Assembly: GCA_033557465.1 (NCBI GenBank)
Contig: CM066032.1
Location: 446,832,270-446,896,269 of the forward strand
DNA: 64,000 nt
Reading direction: 5' to 3'
DNA from: Ichthyophis bannanicus
Lineage: Eukaryota; Chordata; Amphibia; Gymnophiona; Ichthyophiidae
Positions 1 to 10,290 of this stretch are shown here, piece by piece. Each line of letters opens with the position of its first letter. Positions within the stretch are counted from its first letter, which is position 1. A model generated the notes under the pieces. It was not told where the DNA came from. It was given only the letters and a program-made list of their open reading frames with translations, and did no database searches. The position numbers and the translations under genes are program-made.

Positions 1-769
1 TTCGGATTTGATGCAGTGGCACCATGGCAGGGATTCACCAGCTGCAGCTGACAGGGAAGACATCAGCATATGTTCATGTGAATAGAATTAGATTTCACAC
101 CAAGGGAACCCTAAAAAATGATGTCAATATGTATCACCTGAACTTTCACCAAACAGGAAGCCTATCCAGAACTAAGACTGGTGAGATCCTCTCTTCCATG
201 CAAGGTCCGAAATCTGTCACATATGTCGTGAACAAGAATCAGTCTGACTCAGTGATCCCTACCATCAATATCAAAGTCTGATTGGTCTGAGATTAGAAGC
301 TCAGTGCCCTAGAAAAGCTGAATATTTATTGAGGTGTGCTTATCAAAGTACAGAAGAGGAACCTGGACCAGAAATCACAGACTTGCTTGCCCCCAAAGTC
401 ACTACAAAAGGGTAAAGTGAAGGAAGTGTCTCCCAAAGAGAAACCTGGAATGAAATTGATAAATAAATAGGCAAGGGGCACAGCTGATTTCAAAACCAAG
501 ATCCAAGGGTGGCAAATAAGGAAGATGATCCTGAAGTTGTGAATAGCACTTATAATTTCGGTATCCTCTTCAGTTCTTCACAATCTGAACCGTGAGGTTA
601 TGTGGACAATGGCTGCCCCTGAAACTGTAACAGTTGGAGACGTTCACATATATGTATGTATTTATTTATTGATATACGTTGTCTACACCTTTCCAGAAGC
701 AGCTCAAGGCAATTGACATTTAGGTACAAAGGGCATGATATTCCAAGGTATTTACACAGTTTGTATACC
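1..769. other. Unassigned sequence
   Basis: I see no recognisable gene. An open frame at 24-281 (85 codons, plus) has no domain I know and no supporting context. A short stretch near 640-745 (TATTTATTTATTGATA followed by text resembling a LINE 3' end in reverse) may be a minus-strand L2-type tail, but it is too short and diverged to be sure. Confidence 0.3.
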
Positions 770-863
770 TCTTGGGAACCTCACAGGACCTGCAATGGAA
801 ACAGGATACTGGGTTTGATGAACCCTTGGTCTGACCCAGTATGGCAGATCTTATGTTCTTATA
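770..863 (+). mobile_element. CR1 LINE 3'UTR fragment
   Basis: The segment matches the 3' end of the other CR1 copies in this window (for example 13040-13193 and 62016-62103). It has the phrases GGAAACAGGATACTGGG and TTGGTCTGACCCAGTATGGC and the terminal TTCTTAT repeats typical of CR1. Only the last ~95 bp are present, so this is a severely 5'-truncated insertion. Confidence 0.8.
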
Positions 864-1195
864 TGAATATCCGCTGGTACTGCCGCTACATACCCCAACG
901 CTAACCGGTTAGCACTAAGGCATGCCAGGTGCATTCCGGGGTGGCACCCATCACTAACCTGGCAGCGGCGATATTGGAGAGCTGCCCGGTTAGCGACACA
1001 TGGTGAAAGTCAGACTCAGGAAAGACAGGCCTAACTTTCACCACAGAAACTAACCGGGCAGTGGCTGAGTATTGCCGCTGACCGCTTACCCTTTACCATA
1101 ATCCGGGCAATCTGGATATTCAATGCCAAAGCCCAGATATGGCCCCAGTATTGAACGTCCGGGTTAAAACTTCAGCCGCTGAATATCAGATCCAA
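864..1195. mobile_element. MITE-like element ending in GATATTCAGC
   Basis: The block starts GAATATCCGCTGG and ends CCGCTGAATATCAGATCC, so inverted ends carry the shared core GATATTCAGC. The same terminal phrase recurs at 3563 and 53273 (GGGCYTGATATT). No coding capacity is seen, and a non-autonomous DNA transposon is the best guess. The left end directly abuts the CR1 tail. Confidence 0.45.
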
Positions 1196-3252
1196 TAGGT
1201 ATTAGGGCTTTTTAGAAGGCATTTTGGCTTTTGGTCAAGGGAGAAAACTACATGCATGGATTATCAAAACTGGGTCGCTTCGAAAAAGTGCCAGTTCAAT
1301 AAGAAGGCACAAACCGATGACGGTACTTTTTCAAGAGTTAAAAGAAAAAAATTACATGCATACCTTCTTTTTTTTTGTTGTTACTGCAGCAAATCCCTTA
1401 GGTAAAACTCCCTGCAGGATTTCCACAAATGCATACGGGGTTACTATCGACTCTCGCATATTATTGGAGAATAGCATAGATGTTTATAGGAACTTAATAT
1501 AAAACTGGTTAATTTTACTCCAAAGCTACTTGGGTTAACTTATGACTTTGATGCTAGGAATAAAAGGGCGGAGGAGGGGGGACGTTGGAGGTCTAAATCT
1601 AGTTTCTTGTTGGCATGTTGACATGAATAACATATGAGTGTTAAAGAGCATTGGCGAGATCTAGGGAAAGTCTGCATTGTGCCTGACTGACCCTCATCTG
1701 CTATCATCTAGTTTCAAAGGATCCACACTGCTGAGAGTAAATTGCACACCCTTAGCACGCAGTTTCCAACAGGAATTGTATAAATCTTATACTTACTATA
1801 CACTTGAGGCTAATGTATTATGAGTGTTAGAGACACAAAGATAGAAGTACAACACAAAAGGATAAACCAAGATTGAAAGGCTTATTGTTAGCTACTAGAA
1901 CTGAGACCTTAAGGTATTGAGGGAAGGGGGTAGATCAAAGCTTCCCCTGCTAGCACATCTTCTCCTTTAAATTTGCTCAAACAGGCTTCGTTCTCGGCTT
2001 AGACTCACTTAGTATCGAGCCTTGTGTCATCCATTACACTAACAGATGTGGAAACGCAGCTGTACGAATTATTATGAGCTGCAAAACTACTTGATTCATT
2101 TATAATGGTAGAGGCGCTGTGTGCACTGTTTTTCTTTTTCTCTGGCATGTCTGCTTGAAATACTTTTTGCAAGAAACTAACTCTCTTGACCTTTTTCTTT
2201 CAGCCAGAAAAGTTCTACAAAGAAAAAAAAAATAATCCTAAAAGGAAGATGTCAAAGATCCATTATTCATTCTCCGGAGCTCTTCAAGACAGCCTGAAAG
2301 CCAATATGAGAAGGAGAGGGACCATTTTGTGTTCCAGTCTCCTCTCTAACTGTTCTTTAAATTGGATCAAGAGTCCACAATAATACACTAGAGACCTGAT
2401 GTACTGAAGGGGTTTTCAAATTTCGTGTCTATAGGAAAAATGCTTAGTACATCTGGCCTTAAGTAATGAGAAAAAGAAAGTGATTGAAGAGGTTTATGTT
2501 CAAGTTGTTCCACACAGTTGTGATTCAGGAGTGTACTCTACATTCAAAATAAAAGTACTGTAGAACACAAGAGACAAAAATGAAGAGCTGGTGACTGCTA
2601 GCCGGCTTGCCTAATGGATTTGGTAACATAGGGGTTGATACACTCATTCGGAGGCCTTGATTGTAAACGGAGATGAACAGCTATTTGGAATGTCTGATGA
2701 ATAAAATAATCACTATTCAGAGCTGTAGCAGACACTGTACAGGATGCTGAACAGAAGGGATTTGAGTGATAATTAAGCATTTCAGACTTTCCCAACTTCA
2801 TGCTAGAGATTGCAACAGCTGTCTCGTTTTCCTATGCTTAAACCCGAATATCCCTTTACAAACATGCAAAGTGAATTGGGTGACACAAGTTGCCTGTTGA
2901 AAAAAGTAGAGAAACTTCACCAAGCATGTTCAGGTCTTTATATTATGGAAGCTAAGGTTAAGAAACCAAAACTACTTGTCCACCCCATGGTGCAATTTCT
3001 TTATGAAGTTGCTATAAATTATGACTGCATAGAGAGGCTTGTTTTGAAAAGGTCTAGATGCCTAGATCTGGCAAATAAAAAAAATGTCCCTCTCTAAGCA
3101 CCTAGATTTAGATTCATAAAAAGTGAGAAATCCCAGGGGAATAAAAACAGATGGCCAGTGCTGATTTTCTAGAACTAGGTGCCCAACTTAGTCATCTAAA
3201 GTTAGATGAATGACTAGCAGACTTCAGGTTAAGTGCCTATTTTTACCTAAAC
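1196..3252. other. Unassigned AT-rich sequence
   Basis: I see no domain-bearing ORF, repeat family or RNA gene. Open frames here (for example 1224-1502, 2186-2383, 2810-3097, all plus) are short and compositionally unremarkable, and I do not call them genes. Confidence 0.3.
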
Positions 3253-3386
3253 TTAGGGGTATGTTTACTAAGCAGCAGTAGCGGCTTCTGTGTGATATTG
3301 GAGCCACAGCTCCATTGAATTCAATGGGGCCACGGCTCCGAAATCGCACAGAGGCCATTACAGCTGCTTGGTAAACATACCCCTTA
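3253..3386. mobile_element. Palindromic Harbinger-type MITE (128 bp)
   Basis: The element at 3256-3383 is a long imperfect palindrome. Its left end GGGGTATGTTTACTAAGC is mirrored by the right end GCTTGGTAAACATACCCC. It is flanked by a direct TTA on both sides (3253-3255 and 3384-3386), the 3-bp TWA target duplication used by PIF/Harbinger transposases. The centre contains a perfect short palindrome around ATTGAATTCAAT. It is non-coding. Confidence 0.8.
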
Positions 3387-3562
3387 GACTCCTAAATTCA
3401 GCTGAAAATAAGTACTAAATTTAGGATCTGAACTTAGGTTCCCAAATTTAGTTGCTCAGCATTTATGAAGTTTAGTTCGTATTTGAGTTACGTGATAAAA
3501 AGGATGGATTAGAAAATAGTTCCATGTTATAAATGAGTTTTGTTAACTTTCTAAACGTCTAA

Positions 3563-3920
3563 GGGCTTGATATTGAGCAGCATGTATCCAGTCAACAGCA
3601 GCTGCTTATCATGATATTCAGCGGAATATCCTGATATCACCACAGACTGCCTCAGCACTGTCAGGATAGTGCCAGGATGGGCTGCGGGCAAAGTGGGGGC
3701 AGAGACAAGTATGATCCAGATAGCAGCAATTTACAGCACCACCATCCTAATAAACTATCCACACAACTGAAAAACAGCGAAAACCAAAGCATACAGTAGT
3801 TTATTTGGATGACGGCTGAAGATCACTGCAATGACGGCTCTATCTGAATAGTCAGCACCAGTCACTATCTGCTACCAGTGCTACATATCCAGATTTTATT
3901 TGACTGTGGTCGCTGGCATT
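3563..3920. mobile_element. MITE-like fragment, GATATT-ended family
   Basis: It begins GGGCTTGATATTGAGC, close to the reverse complement of the right end of the element at 53126-53273. Internal text repeats the phrase GATATTCAGCGGAATATCC. The right boundary is not defined. Non-coding. Confidence 0.35.
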
Positions 3921-4479
3921 TTAAAAAACTAGGGGATAAGTGGATTAGTAGATGGAGAAGAAAGTGAAGTGGGGAGATGGCGAGACTTTAAAAAAAGAGT
4001 GGGAAGAAAGAAAGATTGAGAAGAATATAGTGAAAATGGTAAGAGATGAAAGCTGGAGACGTAGAAACTCAGATTATCACATTGTCATTTTGCCATGAAT
4101 TTTGAATTCTGACGCTATTTTTGCCTCCACGGATTTTCCCTATTTGTCAAGCAGCACTCCTCTTCCTACTTTCATCTTTCTGTGGTGGACACTAGGGACT
4201 GAGCAGGTTAGAAAATGTTCTGACCCTTAGTTAAATAGACTCCTTTCTGAAATAGTTCTAATGAATTCTGACGTGACCTGGAAATCAGAACATTTTACAG
4301 TTTAAACAAAAGACACTTATGCAAAGTTCATAGTGAGATTTCCCAAAACTGTATCCATGCCCCTTCTCCACAGACAAAGCTCATTTGGATTTTGTTTAAT
4401 TAATTATGTTTAAAAATTACTTTAGTTGTTTAGTAGCATTTGATTATCCACTTTTCACAGCAATACAAAAATGGAGCAT
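3921..4479. other. Unassigned sequence
   Basis: Purine-rich near 3940-4070, otherwise AT-rich. No feature recognised. Confidence 0.3.
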
Positions 4480-4575
4480 CAATAGTGTCACCAGTAGTCA
4501 GCCCGTAGCCTCAGCGTACGGGGTAGATAGCCTGGAGACCCTTCATTGAAAGGTAGGAGTCAATGCTTTATGGTT

Positions 4576-4600
4576 GCATTGCCTCCTGGGAGTTGTAGTT
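4576..4600 (-). promoter_or_regulatory. Possible ZNF143/STAF-like site
   Basis: The reverse complement reads ACTACAACTCCCAGGAGGC, close to the known vertebrate ZNF143 motif ACTACAATTCCCAG. It lies on the 3' side of the decayed ORF of copy 1. A similar word occurs in copy 2 (46944-46965). The match is by eye and binding is inferred only. Confidence 0.3.
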
Positions 4601-4899
4601 GTGTCCCTTTTCAATAAGATGTAGTCGTGAATCGAGTGGTTCAGGCAAAGACAGGCTTTTAATTCCCCTCCCGGGGCGGATTCAAAACACAATGTAACTT
4701 AGGATCAGAAAGCCATACACTCTGGCACAAGGTAAGAAAAAGAACTCATAACAGCTTTCAAACTTAAACCAAAAGTGGCACGGTATTCATAGCATACAGT
4801 CCCTTGGTATTAGGCAAAAGAAACTCCTGTGCTTCTCAAATGCCAGTTAAACAGCTTCCTCAGATTATCTGGCTCAGCACAATGAAATCACATCATCAG

Positions 4900-5897
4900 T
4901 AACTGTTAATGTACAATCCATTTGGTTATCAGACAATTCTTCTTCTGGAGGATCAATTAGCATTGACTCATGCTGACTCTCAGCTGAATACAACTTCTGC
5001 TTTGTATATAACGTTTCCAGACTTTCTCCGCTGCCTGTTCCTGAGGCTTCCCTATTACTGCCTCTATGAGATAGGGTTCAGCTTTACCATATCTCTTGGT
5101 ATAGCCTAGAGGAGAGTCATACTCTTTATAGTTTCTATGAGAGAAGTTCTTATAACCACTTTTATAATAATTAGACAGCCTACCTTCTGGCTTTGAGGCA
5201 GGGGAAAGTCTGTGCACAGCTCTATCACGACGGGGTTTAAAGCTCAGAGGTTTTCCTCTATTTTCTGGCTGCTCACCTTCTTCCTCTGACATACAAATGT
5301 CTTGCACCGTATACTTTTCACTCCTTGGAGCTTGTAAGTGCTTCCCAGCTATCCTTACTGGTAACTTTTCCCTTTGTGTGCCTTCACCATAGGATAATTA
5401 CCTGGAGTTCTGGCCAAAGGGTTTTTGTGCCCTGCTCCTCCAGTTATTCCTGCCAGTTACTTTCTGTCTTTCTCTCTCACACTCAGAATCAGAATCCACT
5501 GAGTCACTCACATATGTTTTCCTTTCACACCGAGACAGACGCTGTTTCCAAGACCCAGACTTCAGCTCACACAATCCTTCCAGCTGGTTCTGCTCTCTTC
5601 CGTCTTCCCTGTTCTCTCCTTTCTCCCTGTTCTCTCCTTTCCTCCTTTCAAACTCTAATGAACGTTTCTTATACGTTTGCTTGGGAGCTAATCTAGCCCT
5701 TCCCCCTCCCAGGTGAAAGCTATTAGGCCCAGGAGATGGGGATTGTTTGCTAGCTGGGCGGGGTTCCTGCCCTCGTGGCTGGGATTGTTTATGTTGCTCC
5801 TGGCAACTGGGAGTCCTGAGCTTTTCCTTCCTGCCAGAAACAGACCTACTGCTCTCAGGTTCCTCTGTTTCCATAGCAAAGGATGTCTCTTCCCCAT
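4900..5897 (-). pseudogene. Decayed ORF of an unrecognised mobile family (copy 1)
   Basis: Minus-strand open frames at 5874-5398 (158 codons) and 5307-4957 (116 codons) encode charged, Ser/Arg/Lys/Glu-rich protein with no domain I recognise. Shared phrases link them to the intact 322-codon ORF at 46142-47110: NNWRSRAQKPFG against PNWTDREGKRPFG, and, in a shifted frame just after 4990, MLIDPPEEELSDNQMDC against MLVEDGGMIADEECVYMDC. The copy is broken by at least two frameshifts or stops. Non-coding 3' sequence follows down to about 4490. The protein could be gag-like or an accessory ORF of a transposon; I cannot decide. Confidence 0.5.
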
Positions 5898-5964
5898 TAC
5901 AATAGATACAAGCCTAACAGGGCCGACACTGCCTGGAGCGCAAATGGTCCAAGGACAGCTCCTT

Positions 5965-5986
5965 GCTGCTGCTGCTGCTGCTGCTG
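5965..5986 (+). repeat. (GCT)7 trinucleotide repeat
   Basis: Seven uninterrupted GCT units. They create Cys, Ala or Leu runs in plus-strand frames and Ser or Gln runs on the other strand, so the small ORFs overlapping it should not be taken as genes. Confidence 0.9.
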
Positions 5987-6035
5987 TGATTCCTCTTCTG
6001 GACCTTCAGAGACAGAAATGCCTTTAAATAGCACC

Positions 6036-6212
6036 ACAGCGCTTTCCAAAACCTCCGGTGCTGCGGTGCTGTTTGTGCTTCCGCCCCCTCCAACACAGAC
6101 TTCTTTTGGCATGGGGCAGAAGCGACTGTTCTCCATGCAAAAGAATGTCTGCATCAGAGGGTGTGGAATCACAGAGAGTACTGCAGCACCGGAGGTTTTA
6201 GTAAGCACTTTG
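6036..6212. mobile_element. Palindromic MITE
   Basis: Long imperfect inverted repeat. AAAACCTCCGGTGCTGC at 6048 is mirrored by GCAGCACCGGAGGTTTT near 6183-6200, and the similarity continues inward to a centre near 6125. Both strands therefore show near-identical short ORFs, which are artefacts. Outer limits are approximate and I could not identify a target duplication. Confidence 0.65.
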
Positions 6213-6410
6213 GCGAGGGAGAGGGGCAGGCACTAATGGTGAACGGGTCCCCCTGCCCCCACTGCCAGTATGACTTCCTTTCCCTTTGCTCCCCCTGCCC
6301 CCCAAAGTAAGAAGGCAAACTACACTGATGGGGCCTGCCTAGAATGAGATTCACCTAGGGCGTCTCATATCCTTGCACAGGCCCTGCATAACAATATCAG
6401 CATAACAAAC

Positions 6411-6837
6411 TTAGGGGGCTAGTTACTAAGGTGCGCTAATATTAACGCAGGTCCCATGTTATTCAATGGGACCTAATTACTACTAGCACATTAACAGCAA
6501 ATTAATGTACATTGATATTAGGGAGGAGGGAGGAGTGGTTGGGGCAAGTTACCTCAGGCCAGGGTGCCAGGGGTTCAAATCCTGCTAGAGGACAGCAAAC
6601 TTGGGCCGGAAGGATTGGGGTTTCTAGTCCCACAGTTGCTCCTTGTGGCCTTGGGCAAGCCACCTAACTCTCCATTGCCTGAGGTACAAAAACATAAATT
6701 GTGAGCCCTTCAGGGACAAGGGAAAATTATATATACAGTACCTGAATGTACACTGCTTTGACTGGTAGAAAAGCAGTATATAAGCCTAATTAAATAAATA
6801 AATGAACATTATCATATCTTGGTAACTAGCCCCTTTA
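6411..6837. mobile_element. Harbinger-type MITE split by a SINE
   Basis: The left end is TTA followed by GGGGGCTAGTTACTAAGG. The right end is CTTGGTAACTAGCCCC followed by TTTAA. The termini are inverted and resemble the element at 3256-3383, including a central palindrome around CCCATGTTATTCAATGGG. A tRNA-headed SINE (about 6525-6803) sits inside, so the MITE is the older insertion. Confidence 0.65.
6525..6803 (+). mobile_element. tRNA-derived SINE with L2-type tail
   Basis: A tRNA-like head (GGAGGAGTGGTTGGGGCAAG, B-box-like GGTTCAAATCC near 6573) is followed by the body phrase CCTTGGGCAAGCCACCTAAC. The 3' end folds as ACTGCTTT...AAAGCAGT (6752-6777) before a TAAATAAATAAA tail. It shares head and body with the SINEs at 18098 and 48412 and its tail hairpin with L2 copies in this window. 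Possible target words are AATGTACATT and AATGAACATT. Confidence 0.8.
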
Positions 6838-6943
6838 AGCATACAGCAAAGCAACAGACCACAAACATATAACCAACCCTCTGCTACCTCAGGAACCCAA
6901 TTCCCTCCCAGCTTATTCTCAAGCTCAGGGCACAAGACTAATT

Positions 6944-7152
6944 CCCTAGACCAGAGGTTCCCAACTCCAGTCCTGGAGGGCCAAACACCATTCAGGTTTG
7001 CAGGCTGTCCCTAATGAATATGCATGAATACATTTGAATACAATGGGGGCAGTGCATGCAAATGCATCTCATGCATATTTATTAGGGACAGCCTGAAAAC
7101 CTGAATGGTGTTTGGCTCTCCAGGACTGGAGTTGGGAACCTCTGTCCTAGAT
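6944..7152. mobile_element. Palindromic hAT MITE (193 bp)
   Basis: The element at 6952-7144 starts CAGAGGTTCCCAACTCCAG and ends with its complement CTGGAGTTGGGAACCTCTG. The arms match over about 48 bp. The flanks CCCTAGAC and TCCTAGAT agree at six of eight positions, fitting an 8-bp hAT target duplication with decay. The core has ATGAATATGCATGA, shared with the next element. Confidence 0.85.
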
Positions 7153-7412
7153 TCACCTAAGCTAGATGAGATCTTATCTGATCAGCTAATTTAACACCTG
7201 GAGACAATTATCAAAAGAGCTTGGGAAGAAAACAAGCCTTAGGCAGCTTATGTGGCCGGGAATTGCTAACTTCCATATGCAACTCTAATAGCAAACCATT
7301 ACAGGCAATAAAATGCTGAAGAAGAAATAATTGCTAATCTTGCAGCTGACAGTGAAGGGCTAGTTAAGTCATGCTGCCAAGACGACCATAGGGCCCTCTC
7401 AGATTCATAAGG

Positions 7413-7622
7413 ACGTAGAGCAGGGGTTCTCAACCCTGTCCTCGGGACCCACCTAGCCAGTCGGGTTTTCAGGATAACCACAATGAATATGCATGGGAGA
7501 GATTTGCATATAATGGAGGCAGTGTATGCAAATCTCTGTCATACATATTCATTGTGGTTATCCTGAAAACTCGACTGGCTAGGTGGGTCCTGAGGACAGG
7601 TTTGAGAACCCCTGACGTAGAG
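7413..7622. mobile_element. Palindromic hAT MITE (194 bp) with perfect 8-bp duplication
   Basis: The element at 7421-7614 starts CAGGGGTTCTCAA and ends TTTGAGAACCCCTG. The flanks are exactly ACGTAGAG at 7413-7420 and 7615-7622. The whole element is an inverted repeat containing ATTGTGGTTATCCTGAAAA and its mirror. The perfect duplication makes it younger than its neighbour at 6952. Confidence 0.92.
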
Positions 7623-8480
7623 TAACATGCTCACCAAATACTGATACTGGGCCACAGACAGGCACTTAAATATCAGTTTGAGAATTTTAAATTTGATTCT
7701 CATCTCAATAGGGAGTGAGTTAGGCTGGGCAAGATAGGAGAGATATAATCAAATCTCTTTTTCCAGATCAGTAATCTGACAGTGATGTGATGTTTTGAAC
7801 CAGATGGAAGCTTCAAAGAGCATATTCAAGGAACCTTGTATGCAATGAATTGCAATTATCCAGCTTCATAATTAAGGCATGGATAAGAGTAGCAAGATCC
7901 ACAAACTCCAGATATCGTCTCAAACAGTGTAACTTCCGCTAGCAGTAACATGACAAACACGCAGACCTTAAAGGACAATTGAAACTCTAAAATTACCGCA
8001 AGGCTCCTGACACAATTATTAGGAGAGAAAGGAACAGCGCACAATTCGGGAAAGCATTCAATACATGACTGATCCACAAGAACTTAGATTATTGAGGGTT
8101 AACCTTCAGCCTATGTCGCTACAATCAAAATATCATGCAGGCCAAGCAGAAATTCAGACGACCTGCATCCCAAACTTGGTCCCCACCATTCTCCAGTGAC
8201 AACTGTATATTATCTGCATAAATATAACATTTAAGTCCTTGCAAATGGATGCTCTCCCTTTGTAGTGCCTGCCCCTGCACATAATAAGTACTGCCTGACA
8301 AAAATAAGGAAAACCACTAAAGCACTACAGTACATCCCCCCAACCCAGCATCTGCAACTAACACAAGAGCTAGTTAAAGTCCAACATGTTGAATGCAGAA
8401 CACATATCCAGAAGAACCAACAGTTTGTCCTTCCCCTTATCTACTCACATCTAATTTTGTTGATCATATTTAAAAGCTAT

Positions 8481-9034
8481 GAGGGTCATTTTAGAAGCAC
8501 TATTTGTGCTTTGGACGTAGCACAGAGACTGTCTCAAAGTCATTTTAGAAGCCAGCTGTGGAGACATCCCCAGAGTTAAGACGTGCTTGTTTTAGCTGAA
8601 AACCATCCAGAGAGTGTAGAGAAGTAAGTCATCTCCAGTACTCAATACAACTTCAGCTCTAGAAGAAGCAGTGGGATTGGAACACTGGCTGCTCTCTTCC
8701 TAACCCACTAGCAACTCTTGTTGTTGTTGTTAAGTGCCGTCGAGTCGGAGTCGACTCATGGCGACCCTCTGGATAGCTATCCTAAATTGTGTTTGGTCTT
8801 GAGTCAGGCGGCTCATTGTTGACAGACTAGCAACTCTTACCATTATGCTATTCTAGATGTCTGGGTTCTGACATACGGTTCTGGGGATGTCTAAGTAGAT
8901 GCCCCTGCAGATGCCCTATCGGGCACGTCCAGGTTTGTGAAATCACATCCGCACCTGGACGCGCCTGCATTTTTTCAGACATTCTGGCATAGACATCCCA
9001 GATTGCTTTTGGATGGATCTTCTAAAATTCCCCT
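8481..9034. mobile_element. Non-autonomous DNA element, GAGGGTCATTTTAGAAG family
   Basis: The left end GAGGGTCATTTTAGAAG is inverted at the right end (CTTCTAAAATTCCCCTC). The interior is rich in GGACGTC/GGACATC-type words. It is homologous to 31703-32212, sharing TTTAGCTGAAAA, AGTGGGATT and GGTTTGTGAAATCA-like phrases. Non-coding. It contains the BovB-like insertion at 8720-8825. Confidence 0.6.
8707..8838 (-). mobile_element. RTE/BovB-like 3' end with 13-bp target duplication
   Basis: The insert at 8720-8825 is flanked by exact copies of ACTAGCAACTCTT (8707-8719 and 8826-8838). On the minus strand it reads GGGTCGCCATGAGTCGACTC and then ends in an AAC-repeat tail. GGGTCGCCATGAGTCG is a phrase I know from BovB/RTE and RTE-mobilised SINE 3' ends. 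Only 106 bp were inserted, so it is a 5'-truncated LINE or a short SINE. Confidence 0.8.
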
Positions 9035-9602
9035 CCATGGCTGCATCCTGTGGCCTGCTCAGAACACTGACTAGGATGGAGGTAAGGCCACTGCAGGAAT
9101 AACAAAATCAGTAAGCTGAGACTAAATCAATTCTCCATAAACGTATCAATAAAAGGAAGGTTAGATATAGGCCGATAGTACATAACCTGCTCATCGCCCA
9201 TTCCTTCTTCAGAACTGGAGTGACTAATGCCTGCTTCAAGAATTTAGGAAAACAACTTTGTCATAAGGAAACATCAATTGTCTGCATCAATGCAAAATAG
9301 CATCCTTCCCCAGCATCTTTACCAGCCTGGGCAGTGCTCGGTCCAAAGATCAAGGAGTGGCACACAGATTCTTATGCACTTTGCCACTCATACCATTCTC
9401 TTATGAACCAACCCAACTCTTGCTCCCTTGGTATATAGGACAGTGAAAAAATTGTGTATAAGGATGTTTTATAACAAAAAGGAAAAGGCAAGTTTAGCCT
9501 CAGTTCTAAGGAAGCAGTTTAAGAAATCATACTACAGATGACTATCTTCCTGGGGGGGGGGGGGAGAATTCCATCTCAAAATATAAAAGTAGATGGAAGA
9601 GA

Positions 9603-10117
9603 TATTTTTATTTATAACAGTTTATACCCTATTCTGACCGAGGTCAATCAAAAGGGTGCATAGAACACAGATCCAAGCAATATAGAAATCCCACAAAAAC
9701 CCACTCCTTAAAAACCTACCCCTCAACAATCACAACCCTTATAGACCACAACAATCTCACAGTAGGCCCACCCCTCAACCAGACTCAACCTCCCTTCCTC
9801 TACAAACAGAACTGTCTTCAGCAGCTTACAGAATCCCAAAAGATCCTGCAATGCACGAAGTTCAAAAGGCAGGGCGATCCACCGCACCGCCACCATCACC
9901 CTAAACATCCGCAACTACCACTGCACTGACCGGGCAAGCTCCAACCCCAGGACATCCTACGATGACCACAGCTCCCTAGAAGGGCCATACTAATGCAAAA
10001 GGTCCTGAAGATAACCCGGCTTTGCCTCATGCAAAACATGAAATGCAATAACAAACAGTTTAAAGCTGCAATGCACCTGAATAGGGAGCCAATGCAGTTG
10101 AATAAGCAGGGGACTCG
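9603..10117 (-). mobile_element. Old L2 LINE 3' region, left part
   Basis: The plus-strand text ATTTTTATTTATAACAG is an inverted LINE tail. Further in, ATAGGGAGCCAATGCAGTTG is the same phrase as in the young L2 at 10919-10940, so this is the minus-strand C-terminal coding region and 3'UTR of a diverged L2. It is interrupted at about 10118 by a plus-strand CR1, and the likely continuation is at 13194-13400. Confidence 0.65.
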
Positions 10118-10290
10118 CCCAATTTTTAAAAAGGGTTCCAGGGGTGATCCGGGAAACTACAGACCGGTGAGCCTGACGTCAGTACCGGGAAAAATGGTAG
10201 AAACCATCATAAAGAATAAAATTACTCAGCATGTAGATAGTCACAACCTAATGGGAGACAGCCAACATGGCTTTAGACAAGGAAGATCTT
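10118..10290 (+). mobile_element. CR1 LINE, RT segment upstream of the L2 insertion
   Basis: It encodes the CR1 reverse-transcriptase stretch PIFKKGSRGDPGNYRPVSLT followed by HGFRQGRS, then is cut by L2 sequence at 10291. The next CR1 residues appear at 11852. The 5' end at about 10118 is a truncation point inside the older L2. Confidence 0.9.

Larger units (their letters stand above)
7625..9470 (-). pseudogene. Ancient L2-clade LINE RT remnant, interrupted
   Basis: The minus-strand text matches a degraded L2-type reverse transcriptase in two parts. 9470-9036 contains an RPISNLPF-like phrase (9160-9190 region). 8480-7625 contains YADN in place of the catalytic YADD near 8205-8225, then the C-terminal region. 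A DNA element (8481-9034) lies between the parts. Many stops and shifts show a very old copy. The assignment is by motif order only. Confidence 0.5.

Noticed and set aside
1..281. 85-codon ORF at the left edge as a host exon
   Set aside because: No domain, no splice sites that I trust and no conserved context.
5713..6354. Several overlapping ORFs with Cys, Ala or Ser runs
   Set aside because: They are produced by the GCT repeat and the palindromic MITE at 6036-6212, which gives similar frames on both strands.
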